A DNA stretch of 64,000 nt from Mycobacterium sp. OAS707 (GCF_014873705.1 NZ_JADBDS010000006.1:186001-250000); one strand, 5' to 3'; numbered from the stretch's first letter, positions 33,140-42,365 are shown. Numbers and translations are program-made. The notes: generated by a model from the sequence alone, not told the origin.

Positions 33140-34423
33140 ATGAACCAGCCGACGGTCGCATTGTTTCCGGAACCCGGCGCGTGGGGGCCGACGAACAACC
33201 TCGTCGCTCTCGGAAATCACCTGCGGGAGCGGGGCATCCGGACGGTCTTCGTCGTAGAGGAATCATTCGACGGTGAGCTCAGCAAGCGTGGCTTCGAAGA
33301 GCGGCTGATGCGGATGGCTCCCCCGCCTCCGGAGGGCTCGGAGATTGTCGGGGGAGGATGGGCGGAGTTCGTTCGCGAGACGTCACCGCAGTTTCGCAGG
33401 CCGACCATCGAACAACTGGAGACCGTGACGGCGCCCATCTGGGCCGAATTCGTCGACGGCGCCGAGTATTCACACGACAGACTCACCGAGATCTGGGCCG
33501 AACTGAGGCCGAATGCGATCGTGCACGACTGCGTGGCCAGTTTCCCGTCGGTGTCGTTGGCCGGCTGTCCGTGGATTCGTGTGGTGTCGGCCAACCCGCT
33601 CGAGATCACCGACCCTGACATTCCGCCGGTGTTCTCCGGCTACTCCTCACGCGACCGCAGCGGGTGGGACGAATTCCGGGTCGAGTACCGCAGGCTGACC
33701 GATCCGCTTGTCGAACGGGCGTCGGCGTTTCATCAGCAGTGCGGCGCACCACCGTTGCCCGACGGCGAATTCCAGTACCAGTCACCGTATCTCAACCTCT
33801 ACATGTATCCGGCCGAACTCGATTATCAGCGGTCACGCCCGCTGGGATCCACGTGGCACCGCATCGACACCTCGACCCGCAACTCCGATGGCGCCTTCGA
33901 CGTATCCGAAAAGGTAGGCAATGACGGCAAGCTGGTTTACCTGTCACTGGGCAGCCTCGGCTGCATGGATGTGCCGTTGATGCAACGGGTGATCGATTCG
34001 CTCGACCGGACGCCGCACCGGGTGATCGTCTCGATGGGCCCGCTGCATGACCAGCTCAGGCTCGGCGACCGGATGTGGGGTGAGCAATTCGTCCCACAGA
34101 CCGCGATCGTGCCGCAGTGTGACGTGATGATCACCCACGGCGGCAACAACACTGTCGGCGAGGCGTTCACGTTCGGGGTCCCGACGATTGTGCTGCCGCT
34201 GTTCTGGGATCAATACGACAATGCACAGCGAATCGACGAATGCGGTTACGGCGTACGGCTTTCCACCTACGAGTTCACCGATGACGAGCTACATGACACG
34301 ATTGACCGACTCAGCGGCGATCGGCAATTGGCGGCGCGCCTGGCTGCGGCGGCCAAGCGGTTGAAGGGTTCACCGGGCCGGGTGCGCGCCGCGGACCTGA
34401 TCGAAAACGTAGTCCGCGGTTAA
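33140..34423 (+). CDS. GT1-family glycosyltransferase (MGT/UGT type)
   Basis: 427 residues. GT-B fold; the C-terminal nucleotide-sugar site THGGNNTVGEAFTFGVP (His near residue 333) with PLFWDQYDNAQR is the UGT signature. These enzymes transfer sugar from an NDP-sugar to small acceptors such as macrolides, terpenoids or phenols. The acceptor is unknown. The neighbours do not form a biosynthetic set, and detoxification by glycosylation is a fair inference. Confidence 0.88.
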   Translation: MNQPTVALFPEPGAWGPTNNLVALGNHLRERGIRTVFVVEESFDGELSKRGFEERLMRMAPPPPEGSEIVGGGWAEFVRETSPQFRRPTIEQLETVTAPIWAEFVDGAEYSHDRLTEIWAELRPNAIVHDCVASFPSVSLAGCPWIRVVSANPLEITDPDIPPVFSGYSSRDRSGWDEFRVEYRRLTDPLVERASAFHQQCGAPPLPDGEFQYQSPYLNLYMYPAELDYQRSRPLGSTWHRIDTSTRNSDGAFDVSEKVGNDGKLVYLSLGSLGCMDVPLMQRVIDSLDRTPHRVIVSMGPLHDQLRLGDRMWGEQFVPQTAIVPQCDVMITHGGNNTVGEAFTFGVPTIVLPLFWDQYDNAQRIDECGYGVRLSTYEFTDDELHDTIDRLSGDRQLAARLAAAAKRLKGSPGRVRAADLIENVVRG

Positions 34424-35613
34424 TCGCGTTGCCGCTCAAACCATTCCGCTAACCCTACCGGCGTGGTGATGCGATCCAACGCGAGGGCGACGGCACCGTG
34501 AAGGGGACCGTCCTCGCCGTGCTCCGCATCGCGCACCGGCGGCGGAGAGCTCTTGCGGAAGGCCATCAGTCCGTCGCGGTACGCGTCATCGAAGGCTTGC
34601 GGCGCGGCCGCTCGCAGCATCGCCGCAACGCCACCCAGGGTGACGACCTCAGGGTCGTGCACATTGACGAACGCACCGATACCCGCGCCCAGTGATGCCG
34701 CGACGGCTTCAAAAGCCTTCTGGGTCTTCTTGTCTCGAGTGGGCCGGCCGAGCACGTCATGTACGTACACGACCGCATCATCGGGTGGCGCATCGCCGAG
34801 GTACCTGGCAAGGGCGCGCCCGTCGACGGTGAGATCCCAGCAGCCGCGGGCGCCGCACGGACAGACGAGCGCGTGATCTCCGAACGGCACGTGGCCGTAT
34901 TCACCCGCTGCGCCGTGAAGGCCGGTGAGCGGCTCGCCATTGACCACCAGCGTGCCGCCGATACCTTCGGCGACCATCAAATACAGCGTGGTCGCGGCCG
35001 AACGGGCTGCGCCAGTGCGGGCTTCGGCCAATCCCGCCAGCGTGGCGTCGTTACCCAGGAGCAGGTGGATGCCGGCGCGCTCGGGGATCTTTTTGGTCAG
35101 CACCGAAACGTCGACGTCATTCCAGCCTCGCGGGGTGAACTGACCCAGCCTGGCTCCGCTGATGGGGCCTGCGGCCGACACCGCTATTGCCCTCAGCCGC
35201 TTTGACTTCCGCCGGTAGAACGCCGCGATCTCCCTTGCGATAGGCGTGAGCACGTCGTCAGAATTCCCGCTCACATAACCGGCCTGGCCGACGACCTGTG
35301 GCACGCCGTCAAGACCCGCAACAGCCAGCCGCCAATCGGCGGCGCGCAGATCGACCGCGAGGACCAGCGGACCATCGGCATGCGGGCTTAGCACCGTCGT
35401 AGGTCTGCCGCGGCCCCGCGCGGGGGCGGGGCTTTCGTCGAGCAGTCGAGCTTGCCGCATCCGCGCAAGCAACTCGGTGGCACCGCCGCTGCCAATGCCG
35501 AGGCGCTGCGCAGCAGCAGCTCGTGTGATGCCCGGCTCGGACCGCACCACCCCGATGAGTTGAGCGGCGCTCAACCAGCGCGCATGTGCGGCTTGCCGCT
35601 GCTCGTGTGCCAT
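34420..35613 (-). CDS. ROK-family transcriptional repressor (NagC/XylR type)
   Basis: 397 residues from ATG 35613; the frame is open further but runs into the divergent MFS gene. The N-terminal winged helix (TRAAAAQRLGIGSGGATELLARM) precedes a ROK sugar-kinase fold with the zinc motif CPCGARGCWD and GGTLVVNGEPLTG. ROK repressors respond to sugars or their phosphates. A 27-bp palindrome between this gene and the divergent exporter is the probable operator. Its stop overlaps the glycosyltransferase gene by 4 nt. Confidence 0.88.
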   Translation of the reverse strand: MAHEQRQAAHARWLSAAQLIGVVRSEPGITRAAAAQRLGIGSGGATELLARMRQARLLDESPAPARGRGRPTTVLSPHADGPLVLAVDLRAADWRLAVAGLDGVPQVVGQAGYVSGNSDDVLTPIAREIAAFYRRKSKRLRAIAVSAAGPISGARLGQFTPRGWNDVDVSVLTKKIPERAGIHLLLGNDATLAGLAEARTGAARSAATTLYLMVAEGIGGTLVVNGEPLTGLHGAAGEYGHVPFGDHALVCPCGARGCWDLTVDGRALARYLGDAPPDDAVVYVHDVLGRPTRDKKTQKAFEAVAASLGAGIGAFVNVHDPEVVTLGGVAAMLRAAAPQAFDDAYRDGLMAFRKSSPPPVRDAEHGEDGPLHGAVALALDRITTPVGLAEWFERQRD

Positions 35614-35632
35614 CGCCGGTAGTATCCCACTT

Positions 35633-35659
35633 GAATATGCTCGGGCGCCGAGTATATTC
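35633..35659. promoter_or_regulatory. 27-bp palindromic operator between ROK repressor and MFS exporter
   Basis: Arms GAATATGCTCGG (35633-35644) and CCGAGTATATTC (35648-35659) are inverted with one mismatch around GCG. The right arm contains the -10 box TATATT (35653-35658) of the exporter gene, which ends 7 nt before ATG 35666. Binding would block that promoter and probably the divergent one. Confidence 0.72.
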
Positions 35660-35665
35660 GGGAAC

Positions 35666-36844
35666 ATGACCCTGGCAGTCGAGCGCGTTCCGGCACGTGG
35701 CCTTCGTGAAAGCCTGCCCGGGCTGCTGTCGCTCGCATTGGCGTCGTTCCTGGCAGTGACGACCGAGGTATCGATGGTGGGCCTGTTACCCGACGTCGGC
35801 GCCAGTTTCAGGGTGTCCGATTCCGTCACGGGCCTGCTGGTGAGCCTGTACGCGGTGATGGTCGCGACGCTCGCGGTGCCGTTGACCCTGGCCACTTCCC
35901 GGTTCGGCCGCAAGCCACTGCTGCTGACGACGGTGCTCGGCTACGCGCTGAGCAACGCGCTCGTCGCCGTCGCGCCGGAATTCACCGTTGTCGCAGTCGG
36001 GCGCGCGGTCGGCGGCATGACCCACGCGCTGTTCTTCTCGTTGATGATCGGATACGCACCGCGATTGGTCTCGCGCGGACACGTCGGCCGCGCACTCGCG
36101 TTGGCGGGCGGCGGCGCGTCGGCGGGCATGGTGCTGGGCGTGCCGTTGACGACATCGGTCGGTACCGCGGCGGGTTGGCGAGTGTCCTTCGGCCTGTTGG
36201 CTGCGCTATCGATCGTGACGTTCGTGCTCGTGGCCAGATTGCTGCCGAGCGTGACTCACGAGCCGGGCTCTGGTGGTTCCATCCGAGCGGGCCGCCGCGC
36301 ACTCACGGCGGTCTCCGTGTCCAATATGTTCTCGTTCCTCGGGCAGTTCACGGTTTACACCTTCGTCAGCGTGCTGTTGCTGTCCAGCGGCGTCAGTCCT
36401 GCGTTCGTCGGCCCAATTCTGTTGGCGTGCGGTGCATGTGGACTGATCTCGCTGTGGTGGGTAGGCAGGCATCTCGACCGTAGCCCCAGGCGAGCCGCCG
36501 TGATCGTGCTGACGATAGTGATCGGCGCCGTCGTCGTCCTCGGCGGCACAATGCCGTCTCTGGTCGCGGTGATCGTCGCGGCGGCCGTCTGGAACGGTGC
36601 GTTCGGTGGGTTGCCCTCCATCTACCAGGCGTGTGCGGTGCGCACGCACGCGGTGTCGCCGGAGTTGGCGGGCGCCTGGGTGAATGCGACGGCCAACGCG
36701 GGCATCGCAGGCGGGTCGGCCATCGGCGCGGGTCTGCTGCAAGTAGCCGGGCTGTCGTCGTTGCCATGGGCCGGTGCAGCATTGATCGGTGTCGGCCTGG
36801 CGATAGTCATGTTGTCTCGCAAGGCATTTCCCGCTAGGACTTAA
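35666..36844 (+). CDS. MFS transporter, DHA1/AraJ-like exporter
   Basis: 392 residues with about twelve hydrophobic helices. The loop 2-3 motif is ATSRFGRKPLLL, and the DHA1 motif C region reads AGGGASAGMVLGVPL. This group exports sugars or drugs. The gene is divergent from a ROK repressor and its -10 box lies inside the shared operator, so a sugar-like inducer is plausible. The message is predicted leaderless. Confidence 0.85.
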   Translation: MTLAVERVPARGLRESLPGLLSLALASFLAVTTEVSMVGLLPDVGASFRVSDSVTGLLVSLYAVMVATLAVPLTLATSRFGRKPLLLTTVLGYALSNALVAVAPEFTVVAVGRAVGGMTHALFFSLMIGYAPRLVSRGHVGRALALAGGGASAGMVLGVPLTTSVGTAAGWRVSFGLLAALSIVTFVLVARLLPSVTHEPGSGGSIRAGRRALTAVSVSNMFSFLGQFTVYTFVSVLLLSSGVSPAFVGPILLACGACGLISLWWVGRHLDRSPRRAAVIVLTIVIGAVVVLGGTMPSLVAVIVAAAVWNGAFGGLPSIYQACAVRTHAVSPELAGAWVNATANAGIAGGSAIGAGLLQVAGLSSLPWAGAALIGVGLAIVMLSRKAFPART

Positions 36845-37497
36845 CCTGCCGCGTTGGGCCGCAACGGCGGGCAGTTGCCCTGCGGGTCGACCGCGAGCTC
36901 GAAGTGCCACAGCTCGTTGGCGTAGATCTGGCACAGGCCGAACTGGGCGCCGTTGCGGATCAGCCATTGGTCGGCGTCGACGGGAGCGACGTCGACCGCT
37001 TGACCCACAACATGTTTCGACACTTCAGGCGATGCGACGAACTGTCTTGCGATGTCGACGCTGCCGTAGCTACGCACGGCGTCGTCGAACAGTCGCTGTT
37101 GGAAGCCGATCGAGCGCCAACCCGAATTGATTCGTAGGTCGATGCCCTGCTGCTTGGCGGCGTTCGCTGCGTCCTGAACCGCCTTGAGCAGAGCCGGGTC
37201 GAGTTGCGCCACCGCCGGATTCGACAGGTCGAATGGGCTCAGCGGCTGTCCGTCGGGAATCCATCCGCCGTAGGTGTCGGTGGCCGCGGGGCCGATGGTC
37301 AGCGGTACCGGAGCAGGGGTCGGTTCGGTGGTGGACACGGGCTCGACGGGGACGACGGTGGCGCAGCCGCTGATGAGCAACGCTGTCGCGCTCAACAACC
37401 GACGAGCGTGCGCAGAATGCACGCGAAATGCGGCGTGTCGGCGTGCAGACGCGCACACTCGCGGTAGTAGCGGCGGTCGCGGTAGTTCTGGCGCCAT
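36841..37497 (-). CDS. M15-family D-Ala-D-Ala carboxypeptidase lipoprotein with repeat-encoded N-terminus
   Basis: 218 residues from ATG 37497, which overlaps the preceding stop (ATGA). The VanY-type zinc site is complete: SKHVVGQAVDV (HxxxxxxD) and ELWHFEL (ExxH). Substrate residues include INSGWRS. A lipobox LLISGC ends at Cys45, so the mature enzyme should be a lipoprotein trimming peptidoglycan stems outside the membrane. Residues 11-33, before the hydrophobic core, are encoded by the 68-bp repeat copy B. If translation instead began at GTG 37419 inside the repeat, the signal peptide would have a normal length. Confidence 0.85.
   Translation of the reverse strand: MAPELPRPPLLPRVCASARRHAAFRVHSAHARRLLSATALLISGCATVVPVEPVSTTEPTPAPVPLTIGPAATDTYGGWIPDGQPLSPFDLSNPAVAQLDPALLKAVQDAANAAKQQGIDLRINSGWRSIGFQQRLFDDAVRSYGSVDIARQFVASPEVSKHVVGQAVDVAPVDADQWLIRNGAQFGLCQIYANELWHFELAVDPQGNCPPLRPNAAG
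37400..37467. repeat. 68-bp palindromic dispersed repeat, copy B, inside a coding region
   Basis: Inverted copy of the element at 33036-33103, eight mismatches in 68 bp. It lies within the 5' part of the M15 peptidase gene in an open frame, adding an Arg/His-rich stretch before the lipoprotein signal core. Confidence 0.7.
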
Positions 37498-37847
37498 CAA
37501 TCTTTGGCCGCGAGGATGCAGAACTCGTTGCCCTCCGGGTCGGCAAGCACCACCCACGTCTGCTCGCCTTGACCGATGTCGACATGCTTGGCGCCCAAAC
37601 CGATCACGCGGTCGACCTCGGCCTGCTGATCGTCGGGTCGAAAGTCGAGGTGAATGCGATTCTTGACCACCTTGTCGTCGGGCACCGCGATGAACAGCCA
37701 GTTCGGTCCGGCGCCGGGCGGGGCCTCGAGAACCACATCGCCGTCCTTGTCGACGTGATGCTCCCAACCCAGCACCTTCGACCACCACGCGCCCAGCGCG
37801 TTGGCGTCATGGGCGTCGATGCAGATCTCGTCGAACGTCAGACTCAT
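37497..37847 (-). CDS. VOC-family (glyoxalase-like) protein
   Basis: 116 residues, one vicinal-oxygen-chelate domain. Motifs: EICIDAHDANALGAWWSKVLGW at the first strand-helix unit, then HLDFRPDD and the terminal VVLADPEGNEFCIL. Candidate metal ligands are His66 and Glu109. The function (dioxygenase, glyoxalase or resistance) cannot be told from sequence. Its stop codon overlaps the peptidase start by 4 nt, so the two genes are cotranscribed. Confidence 0.82.
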   Translation of the reverse strand: MSLTFDEICIDAHDANALGAWWSKVLGWEHHVDKDGDVVLEAPPGAGPNWLFIAVPDDKVVKNRIHLDFRPDDQQAEVDRVIGLGAKHVDIGQGEQTWVVLADPEGNEFCILAAKD

Positions 37848-37896
37848 TTCTCGACTCTCGCTCGCTCCGGTCCTCGCTCGTTCCTCGCTGCGATCC

Positions 37897-39315
37897 TCAC
37901 TCGCGTTCGTCTTCGGGCCACCCGGTCAACTCCTTCTTCAGCACCTTGCCCATCGCATTGCGCGGCAGACTCTCCACCCGCCGCACCTCACGTGGTCGCT
38001 TGTGGACCGAAAGTTGTTCGGCCACAAAGTCGGTCAGGACTTGCGGGTCGGCGTCGCCGACGACGAACGCGACGATGCGCTGGCCGAGATCGTCGTCGGG
38101 TGCGCCGATGACGGCCGCCTCGGAAACGCCGGGGTGGCCGAGCAACACGGTTTCGATCTCGCCTGCACCGACGCGGAAGCCGCCGGTCTTTATCAAGTCG
38201 ACGGATTCGCGGCCGACGATGCGGTGCATGCCGGCGTCATCGATCACCGCGACGTCGCCGGTGCGGTACCAGTCACCGTCGAACGCCTCGGCGGTGGCGT
38301 CCGGCCGGTTGAGGTAACCATCGAATAACGTCGGGCTCTGAATCTGTAGTCGCCCAATGCTTTCGCCGTCGTGTGCCAGCGTGGCGCCGTCATCGTCCAC
38401 CAACCGCGTCTGCACGCCGACCAACGGCAGTCCCACCGAACCGGGCCTGCGCTCACCGTCGGCGCGGGTGGACAGCGTGATCAGCGACTCGGTTGAACCG
38501 TAGCGTTCCACCGGCTGATGCCCGGTCAGCTCGGCCAGCTTGTCGAAGACCGGCACCGGAAGCGGCGCGCTGCCCGACACCAGCAGTCGCGCCGACGACA
38601 AAGCGTGTGCCGCTGCCTGATCGCCGACGACTCGCGTCCATACCGTCGGCACCCCGAAATACAAGGACCCGCCCGCCGCCGCATACGCCGAAGGCGATGG
38701 TTTTCCCGTGTGCACGAAGCGATTTCCGATCCGCAGCGATCCGAGCAACCCGAGTACCAGCCCGTGCACGTGGTACAGCGGCAGCCCATGCACGAGCGTG
38801 TCATCCGGCGTCCACTGCCACGCCTCGGCGAGCATGTCGATGTCGGCGGCGACCGCGCGCCTGCTCACCACCACGCCCTTGGGCGGACCGGTGGTGCCCG
38901 ACGTGTAGATGATCAACGCGGTCGCGTCCGGATGCGGCTCCGGGTAGCGATGCCACGACCGCGCGTGCACGCGCACCGGGATGTGCGGCAGACCGTCCGT
39001 CTCGTCGGGCTTCTCGCCCAGCCAGGCCTGTGCACCGGAGTCGGAGAGGATGTGCAGACGTTCGGCCGCGCCGACGTCCGCGGGCACCGGTACGACGGGC
39101 ACACCCGCGATGAGGCAGCCTGCGACGGCCAACACCGTCGCGGCTGTCGGAGTCGCCAGCACGGCCACGCGATCGGCATTGGCCACCCGCTCAGCCACCG
39201 ACGTTGCGGCGCCGACGAGATCGCTGCGGCTGAGTGTGGCGCCGTCAATGCGCACCGCGTCGCCGACATCGGCGCCGCCGGCGACAGCAGAAGGGTCCAG
39301 CGAGGCCAAGAGCAC
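37897..39315 (-). CDS. fadD36: Acyl-CoA synthetase FadD36
   Basis: 472 residues, the length of Rv1193. ANL motifs: IIYTSGTTGPPKGV, ERYGSTESLITLS, the hinge GRESVDLIKTGGFRVGAGEIE, and the catalytic Lys region RNAMGKVLKKEL. It forms acyl-CoA from short or medium carboxylic acids and ATP; malonyl-CoA-ligase-like members exist in the same clade. The C-terminal WPEDERE lies at the edge of a CTCG-rich low-complexity stretch (37848-37911). Confidence 0.93.
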   Translation of the reverse strand: MLLASLDPSAVAGGADVGDAVRIDGATLSRSDLVGAATSVAERVANADRVAVLATPTAATVLAVAGCLIAGVPVVPVPADVGAAERLHILSDSGAQAWLGEKPDETDGLPHIPVRVHARSWHRYPEPHPDATALIIYTSGTTGPPKGVVVSRRAVAADIDMLAEAWQWTPDDTLVHGLPLYHVHGLVLGLLGSLRIGNRFVHTGKPSPSAYAAAGGSLYFGVPTVWTRVVGDQAAAHALSSARLLVSGSAPLPVPVFDKLAELTGHQPVERYGSTESLITLSTRADGERRPGSVGLPLVGVQTRLVDDDGATLAHDGESIGRLQIQSPTLFDGYLNRPDATAEAFDGDWYRTGDVAVIDDAGMHRIVGRESVDLIKTGGFRVGAGEIETVLLGHPGVSEAAVIGAPDDDLGQRIVAFVVGDADPQVLTDFVAEQLSVHKRPREVRRVESLPRNAMGKVLKKELTGWPEDERE

Positions 39316-39356
39316 GAGGTGAGGTTACCCATTCGGCGCTCGGCGATACTGAGCGC

Positions 39357-39893
39357 GTGAACCAGATCCATCGAGTGGGCTCGCGTGAGGTGTACCGGAA
39401 CAACTGGCTGACACTTCGCGAAGACGAGATCCGGCGGCCCGACGGCACGACCGGCATCTATTCGGTGATCGAAAAACCGACCTATGCACTGGTGATCCCC
39501 CAAGACGGCGACCGTTTTCACCTGGTCGAGCAGTTTCGGTATCCGCTTGGCATGCGGCGATGGGAGTTTCCCCAGGGCACCGCGCCCGGCCACGAGGAAT
39601 CGGATCCGATCGAGCTGGCCCACCGCGAGCTGCGCGAGGAGACCGGGCTTCGGGCCACGTCGATGGAGTTCCTCGGCGTGCTCGACGTCGCGCCAGGGAT
39701 GAGCAGCCAGCGCGGCCGGGTCTTCCTCGCGACCGGCTTGACCGAAGGTGACCACGACCGTGAGCACGAAGAGCAGGACATGCACAGCGAGTGGTTCTCC
39801 CGAACGCAGCTGGAGGGCATGATCCGCGACGGTGCGATCACCGACGCCCAGACCATTGCCGCCTGGGCGTTGCTGTTGCTGGCAGGACGTTAG
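39357..39893 (+). CDS. NUDIX hydrolase, ADP-ribose pyrophosphatase-like
   Basis: 178 residues from GTG 39357; the frame is open upstream but overlaps fadD36. The NUDIX box is RELREETG with upstream GTAPGHEE; compared with the canonical GX5EX7REUXEEXGU there are two extra residues before RE. Such enzymes hydrolyse nucleoside diphosphates linked to another moiety. A GATACT hexamer 6 nt before the start may be a weak -10 box. It does not form an obvious operon with the SDR gene that follows after 71 nt. Confidence 0.82.
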   Translation: MNQIHRVGSREVYRNNWLTLREDEIRRPDGTTGIYSVIEKPTYALVIPQDGDRFHLVEQFRYPLGMRRWEFPQGTAPGHEESDPIELAHRELREETGLRATSMEFLGVLDVAPGMSSQRGRVFLATGLTEGDHDREHEEQDMHSEWFSRTQLEGMIRDGAITDAQTIAAWALLLLAGR

Positions 39894-39964
39894 CGGGATG
39901 CACTGTCGGTACACGTTTCGGTAGGGACTCCCTCATCCGGACGAAAGCGGCTTACGTCGATGGC

Positions 39965-40738
39965 ATGACTTCAAACCCTTCCTACGACTTCAGCGGTCAG
40001 GCGGCCTTGGTCACCGGCGCGGGCTCCGGTATGGGTCTGGCCACCGCTCAAGCGTTCGCCGAAGCCGGCGCAGCGGTCGTGATGGCCGATATCGACCCCG
40101 TGACGTTGAAAGCCGCCGCCGACACGTTGAGTGAGGCTGGGCACGAAGTGCTCGCTGTCGAGTGCGATGTTCGCGACGAGGCGAGTGTCGCCGGTGCGGT
40201 GCACGCCGCCGTCGAGACGTTCGGCCGAATCGACATGGCGTTCAACAACGCCGGAATTCAGGTGCCGCCATGCGATGCCGCTGACGAGGCAGCCGAGGTG
40301 TTCGACCGAGTCAACGCCATCAACCTTCGTGGCGTATGGGCCTGTATGAAACACGAATTGGCCCAGATGCGTGTGCAAGGCAGCGGCGCAATCGTCAACT
40401 GTTCCTCCCTCGGCGGGCTTGTCGGCCTTCCCGGTCGCGCGGCTTATCACGCGTCCAAGCACGGCGTACTCGGTCTGACCAGCAGCGCGGCGCTGGAGTA
40501 CGCGCCACGCGGCATCCGGATCAACGCGGTATGCCCTGGCACCATCGCGACCCCGATGGTCACCGAGATGATCGACAATGGGGAACTGGACCCAGCCGAA
40601 GCCATCGCCAACCAGCCGATCAACCGCCTCGGCGAAGCCAGTGAGGTTGCCGCCGCCGTCCTCTGGCTCTGTAGCGCCGGCGCCAGCTTTGTCGTCGGCG
40701 TCGCACTGCCGGTCGACGGCGGTTACACCGCACGCTGA
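39965..40738 (+). CDS. Short-chain dehydrogenase/reductase
   Basis: 257 residues from ATG 39965. Classical SDR: cofactor loop TGAGSGMG, NNAG, catalytic Ser in NCSSLGG, YHASK, and the C-terminal VDGGYTA. Acidic residue ADID after strand 2 favours NAD(H). The substrate cannot be inferred. It precedes a cupin gene by 44 nt on the same strand and may be cotranscribed with it. Confidence 0.9.
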   Translation: MTSNPSYDFSGQAALVTGAGSGMGLATAQAFAEAGAAVVMADIDPVTLKAAADTLSEAGHEVLAVECDVRDEASVAGAVHAAVETFGRIDMAFNNAGIQVPPCDAADEAAEVFDRVNAINLRGVWACMKHELAQMRVQGSGAIVNCSSLGGLVGLPGRAAYHASKHGVLGLTSSAALEYAPRGIRINAVCPGTIATPMVTEMIDNGELDPAEAIANQPINRLGEASEVAAAVLWLCSAGASFVVGVALPVDGGYTAR

Positions 40739-40782
40739 CAGGGAACAACCGATTCCAATCGAGACTGCTGGAAAGGATGACC

Positions 40783-41196
40783 ATGCAATCCGACGACACC
40801 ATGGAAATCTCGTCCGACGAATCACGGCCCGCCACTGCGGGACCCGCCGACACCTTCACCGGCGATGTCAGCGTCAAGCCGCTGTTCGGTCCAAACGCCG
40901 TACGGACCTTCAGCTCAGCAGAAGTGACCTTCACGCCGTGCGCGCGCACCGCCTGGCACACCCACCCCGCCGGACAGACGCTCATCGTGACAACGGGGGC
41001 CGGCTGGATCCAGCAATGGGGCGGCGAGAAGCAGGCGATCAAACCCGGTGACGTGATCTGGACACCACCCGGGGTCAAACACTGGCACGGCGCCACTGAC
41101 TCAAACACGATGACCCACATCGCGATTCAGGACAGCGTGGACGGCAAGCCCGTCGACTGGCTCGAGCACGTCACCGACGACCAGTACCTGAGTTGA
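40783..41196 (+). CDS. Single-domain cupin protein
   Basis: 137 residues from ATG 40783, 6 nt after GGAAAGGA; ATG 40777 is too close to that site. Cupin motif 1 is WHTHPAGQTLIVTTG and motif 2 GDVIWTPPGVKHWHGA, giving three histidines for a metal. Similar proteins are annotated as quercetin-dioxygenase-like or hydroxynitrile-lyase-like cupins; none of these activities is established here. Convergent with the exported hydrolase gene. Confidence 0.82.
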   Translation: MQSDDTMEISSDESRPATAGPADTFTGDVSVKPLFGPNAVRTFSSAEVTFTPCARTAWHTHPAGQTLIVTTGAGWIQQWGGEKQAIKPGDVIWTPPGVKHWHGATDSNTMTHIAIQDSVDGKPVDWLEHVTDDQYLS

Positions 41197-41206
41197 GGGT
41201 TGACCG

Positions 41207-42328
41207 TCACCTCAGGCTGGTCTGGAAGAACGTCGTCAGCTTGTCGAACGGGATGAGATTGACCCGGTCGTAGAGATCCACGTGACCGGCACCAGGAATG
41301 ATCACCAGTTCCTTGGGCTGACCGGCACGGCGGTAGGCCTCTTCGCTGAACTCCCTGGAATGCGCGTTCTCGCCCGCGATGAAGAGCATCGGCCGCGGAG
41401 AGATCGTCTCGATGTCTTCGAACGGATAGAAGTTCATGAACTTCACATTGCTGGTCAGCGTCGGGTGCGTGGTGAACTGATCCGTCGTGCCCGGTGGGGT
41501 GTACGCACCGCGAGAGGTGCGGTAGAAGTCGTAGAACTCGCGTTCAACCGGTGTCGACTCGGGTGTCAGTTCGTGCACGGTGCCGCTGGTGTATTCCGTT
41601 GCCCCGCCTGCAAATTCCACATCGCGCTGCTCGGCGGCCGCTGCGATCGCTTGCTTGCGCTGTTCGACGGTCTGCGAGTGTCGCAGCCCGTCACGGTTGG
41701 CAGCGCCCATGTCGTACATGCTGACGGTGGCGACGGCCTTGATACGCGGATCGATCTTTGCGGCACTGATCACGAAGCTGCCGCTGCCGCAGATTCCGAG
41801 TGCACCGATCCGCTCTCTATCGACAAATGACTGGGTACGCAGGAAATCGACTGCGGCGCTGAAGTCTTCGGCATAGATGTCCGGTGACACGGCGTTGCGC
41901 GGCTGACCATCGCTCTCGCCCCAGAACGACATATCAAGGGACATCGTCACGAACCCCCGCTCGGCCAACTTGGTGGCATACAGGTTCGCGCTCTGCTCTT
42001 TGACGGCCCCCATCGGATGTCCGACGACCATCGCTGCATTCTTCGCGTTGCGGTTCAGATCCTTCGGGACGAAGAGGTTTCCCGCCACCTTCATGCCGTA
42101 CTGGTTCTTGAAAGACACCTTCTGAACGTCCACGCGGTCGCTCGTATAGAAGTTGTCGGCACCGTTGGACCGGTCCCCCGCGGCCAGGCTCGGCATCGCC
42201 CGGGTTGCCGACGGCGCCGAGGTGGCATTGCGGTCGGACGGAGCGCAGCCCGAAGCGGTGATTACACCGAGCAAAGCGGCACCGGCGCCGAACCGGCGGA
42301 TCACGTCGCGTCGCGTGGTCGTGTTCAT
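41207..42328 (-). CDS. Tat-exported alpha/beta-hydrolase (dienelactone hydrolase-like) lipoprotein
   Basis: 373 residues. The N-terminus is a twin-arginine signal (TTRRDVIRRFGAGAALLG) ending in a lipobox TASGC with Cys28. The hydrolase core has HPMGAVKEQ (oxyanion region) and the elbow GALGICGSGSFV, where Cys occupies the nucleophile position as in dienelactone hydrolases. The catalytic His is likely in GAGHVDLYD. It would act outside the membrane on an ester or lactone of unknown identity. TatB encoded in this window belongs to the route that would export it. Confidence 0.82.
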   Translation of the reverse strand: MNTTTRRDVIRRFGAGAALLGVITASGCAPSDRNATSAPSATRAMPSLAAGDRSNGADNFYTSDRVDVQKVSFKNQYGMKVAGNLFVPKDLNRNAKNAAMVVGHPMGAVKEQSANLYATKLAERGFVTMSLDMSFWGESDGQPRNAVSPDIYAEDFSAAVDFLRTQSFVDRERIGALGICGSGSFVISAAKIDPRIKAVATVSMYDMGAANRDGLRHSQTVEQRKQAIAAAAEQRDVEFAGGATEYTSGTVHELTPESTPVEREFYDFYRTSRGAYTPPGTTDQFTTHPTLTSNVKFMNFYPFEDIETISPRPMLFIAGENAHSREFSEEAYRRAGQPKELVIIPGAGHVDLYDRVNLIPFDKLTTFFQTSLR

Positions 42329-42365
42329 TCTCGAGACTCCTTGCTATGAGTTGGGTGCGCGGGGC

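Noticed and set aside
37848..37911. CTCG/TCGC-rich low-complexity stretch between the VOC gene and fadD36
   Set aside because: Degenerate tetramer-like repeats in high-GC DNA with no fixed period; too short to call a repeat array or binding site.
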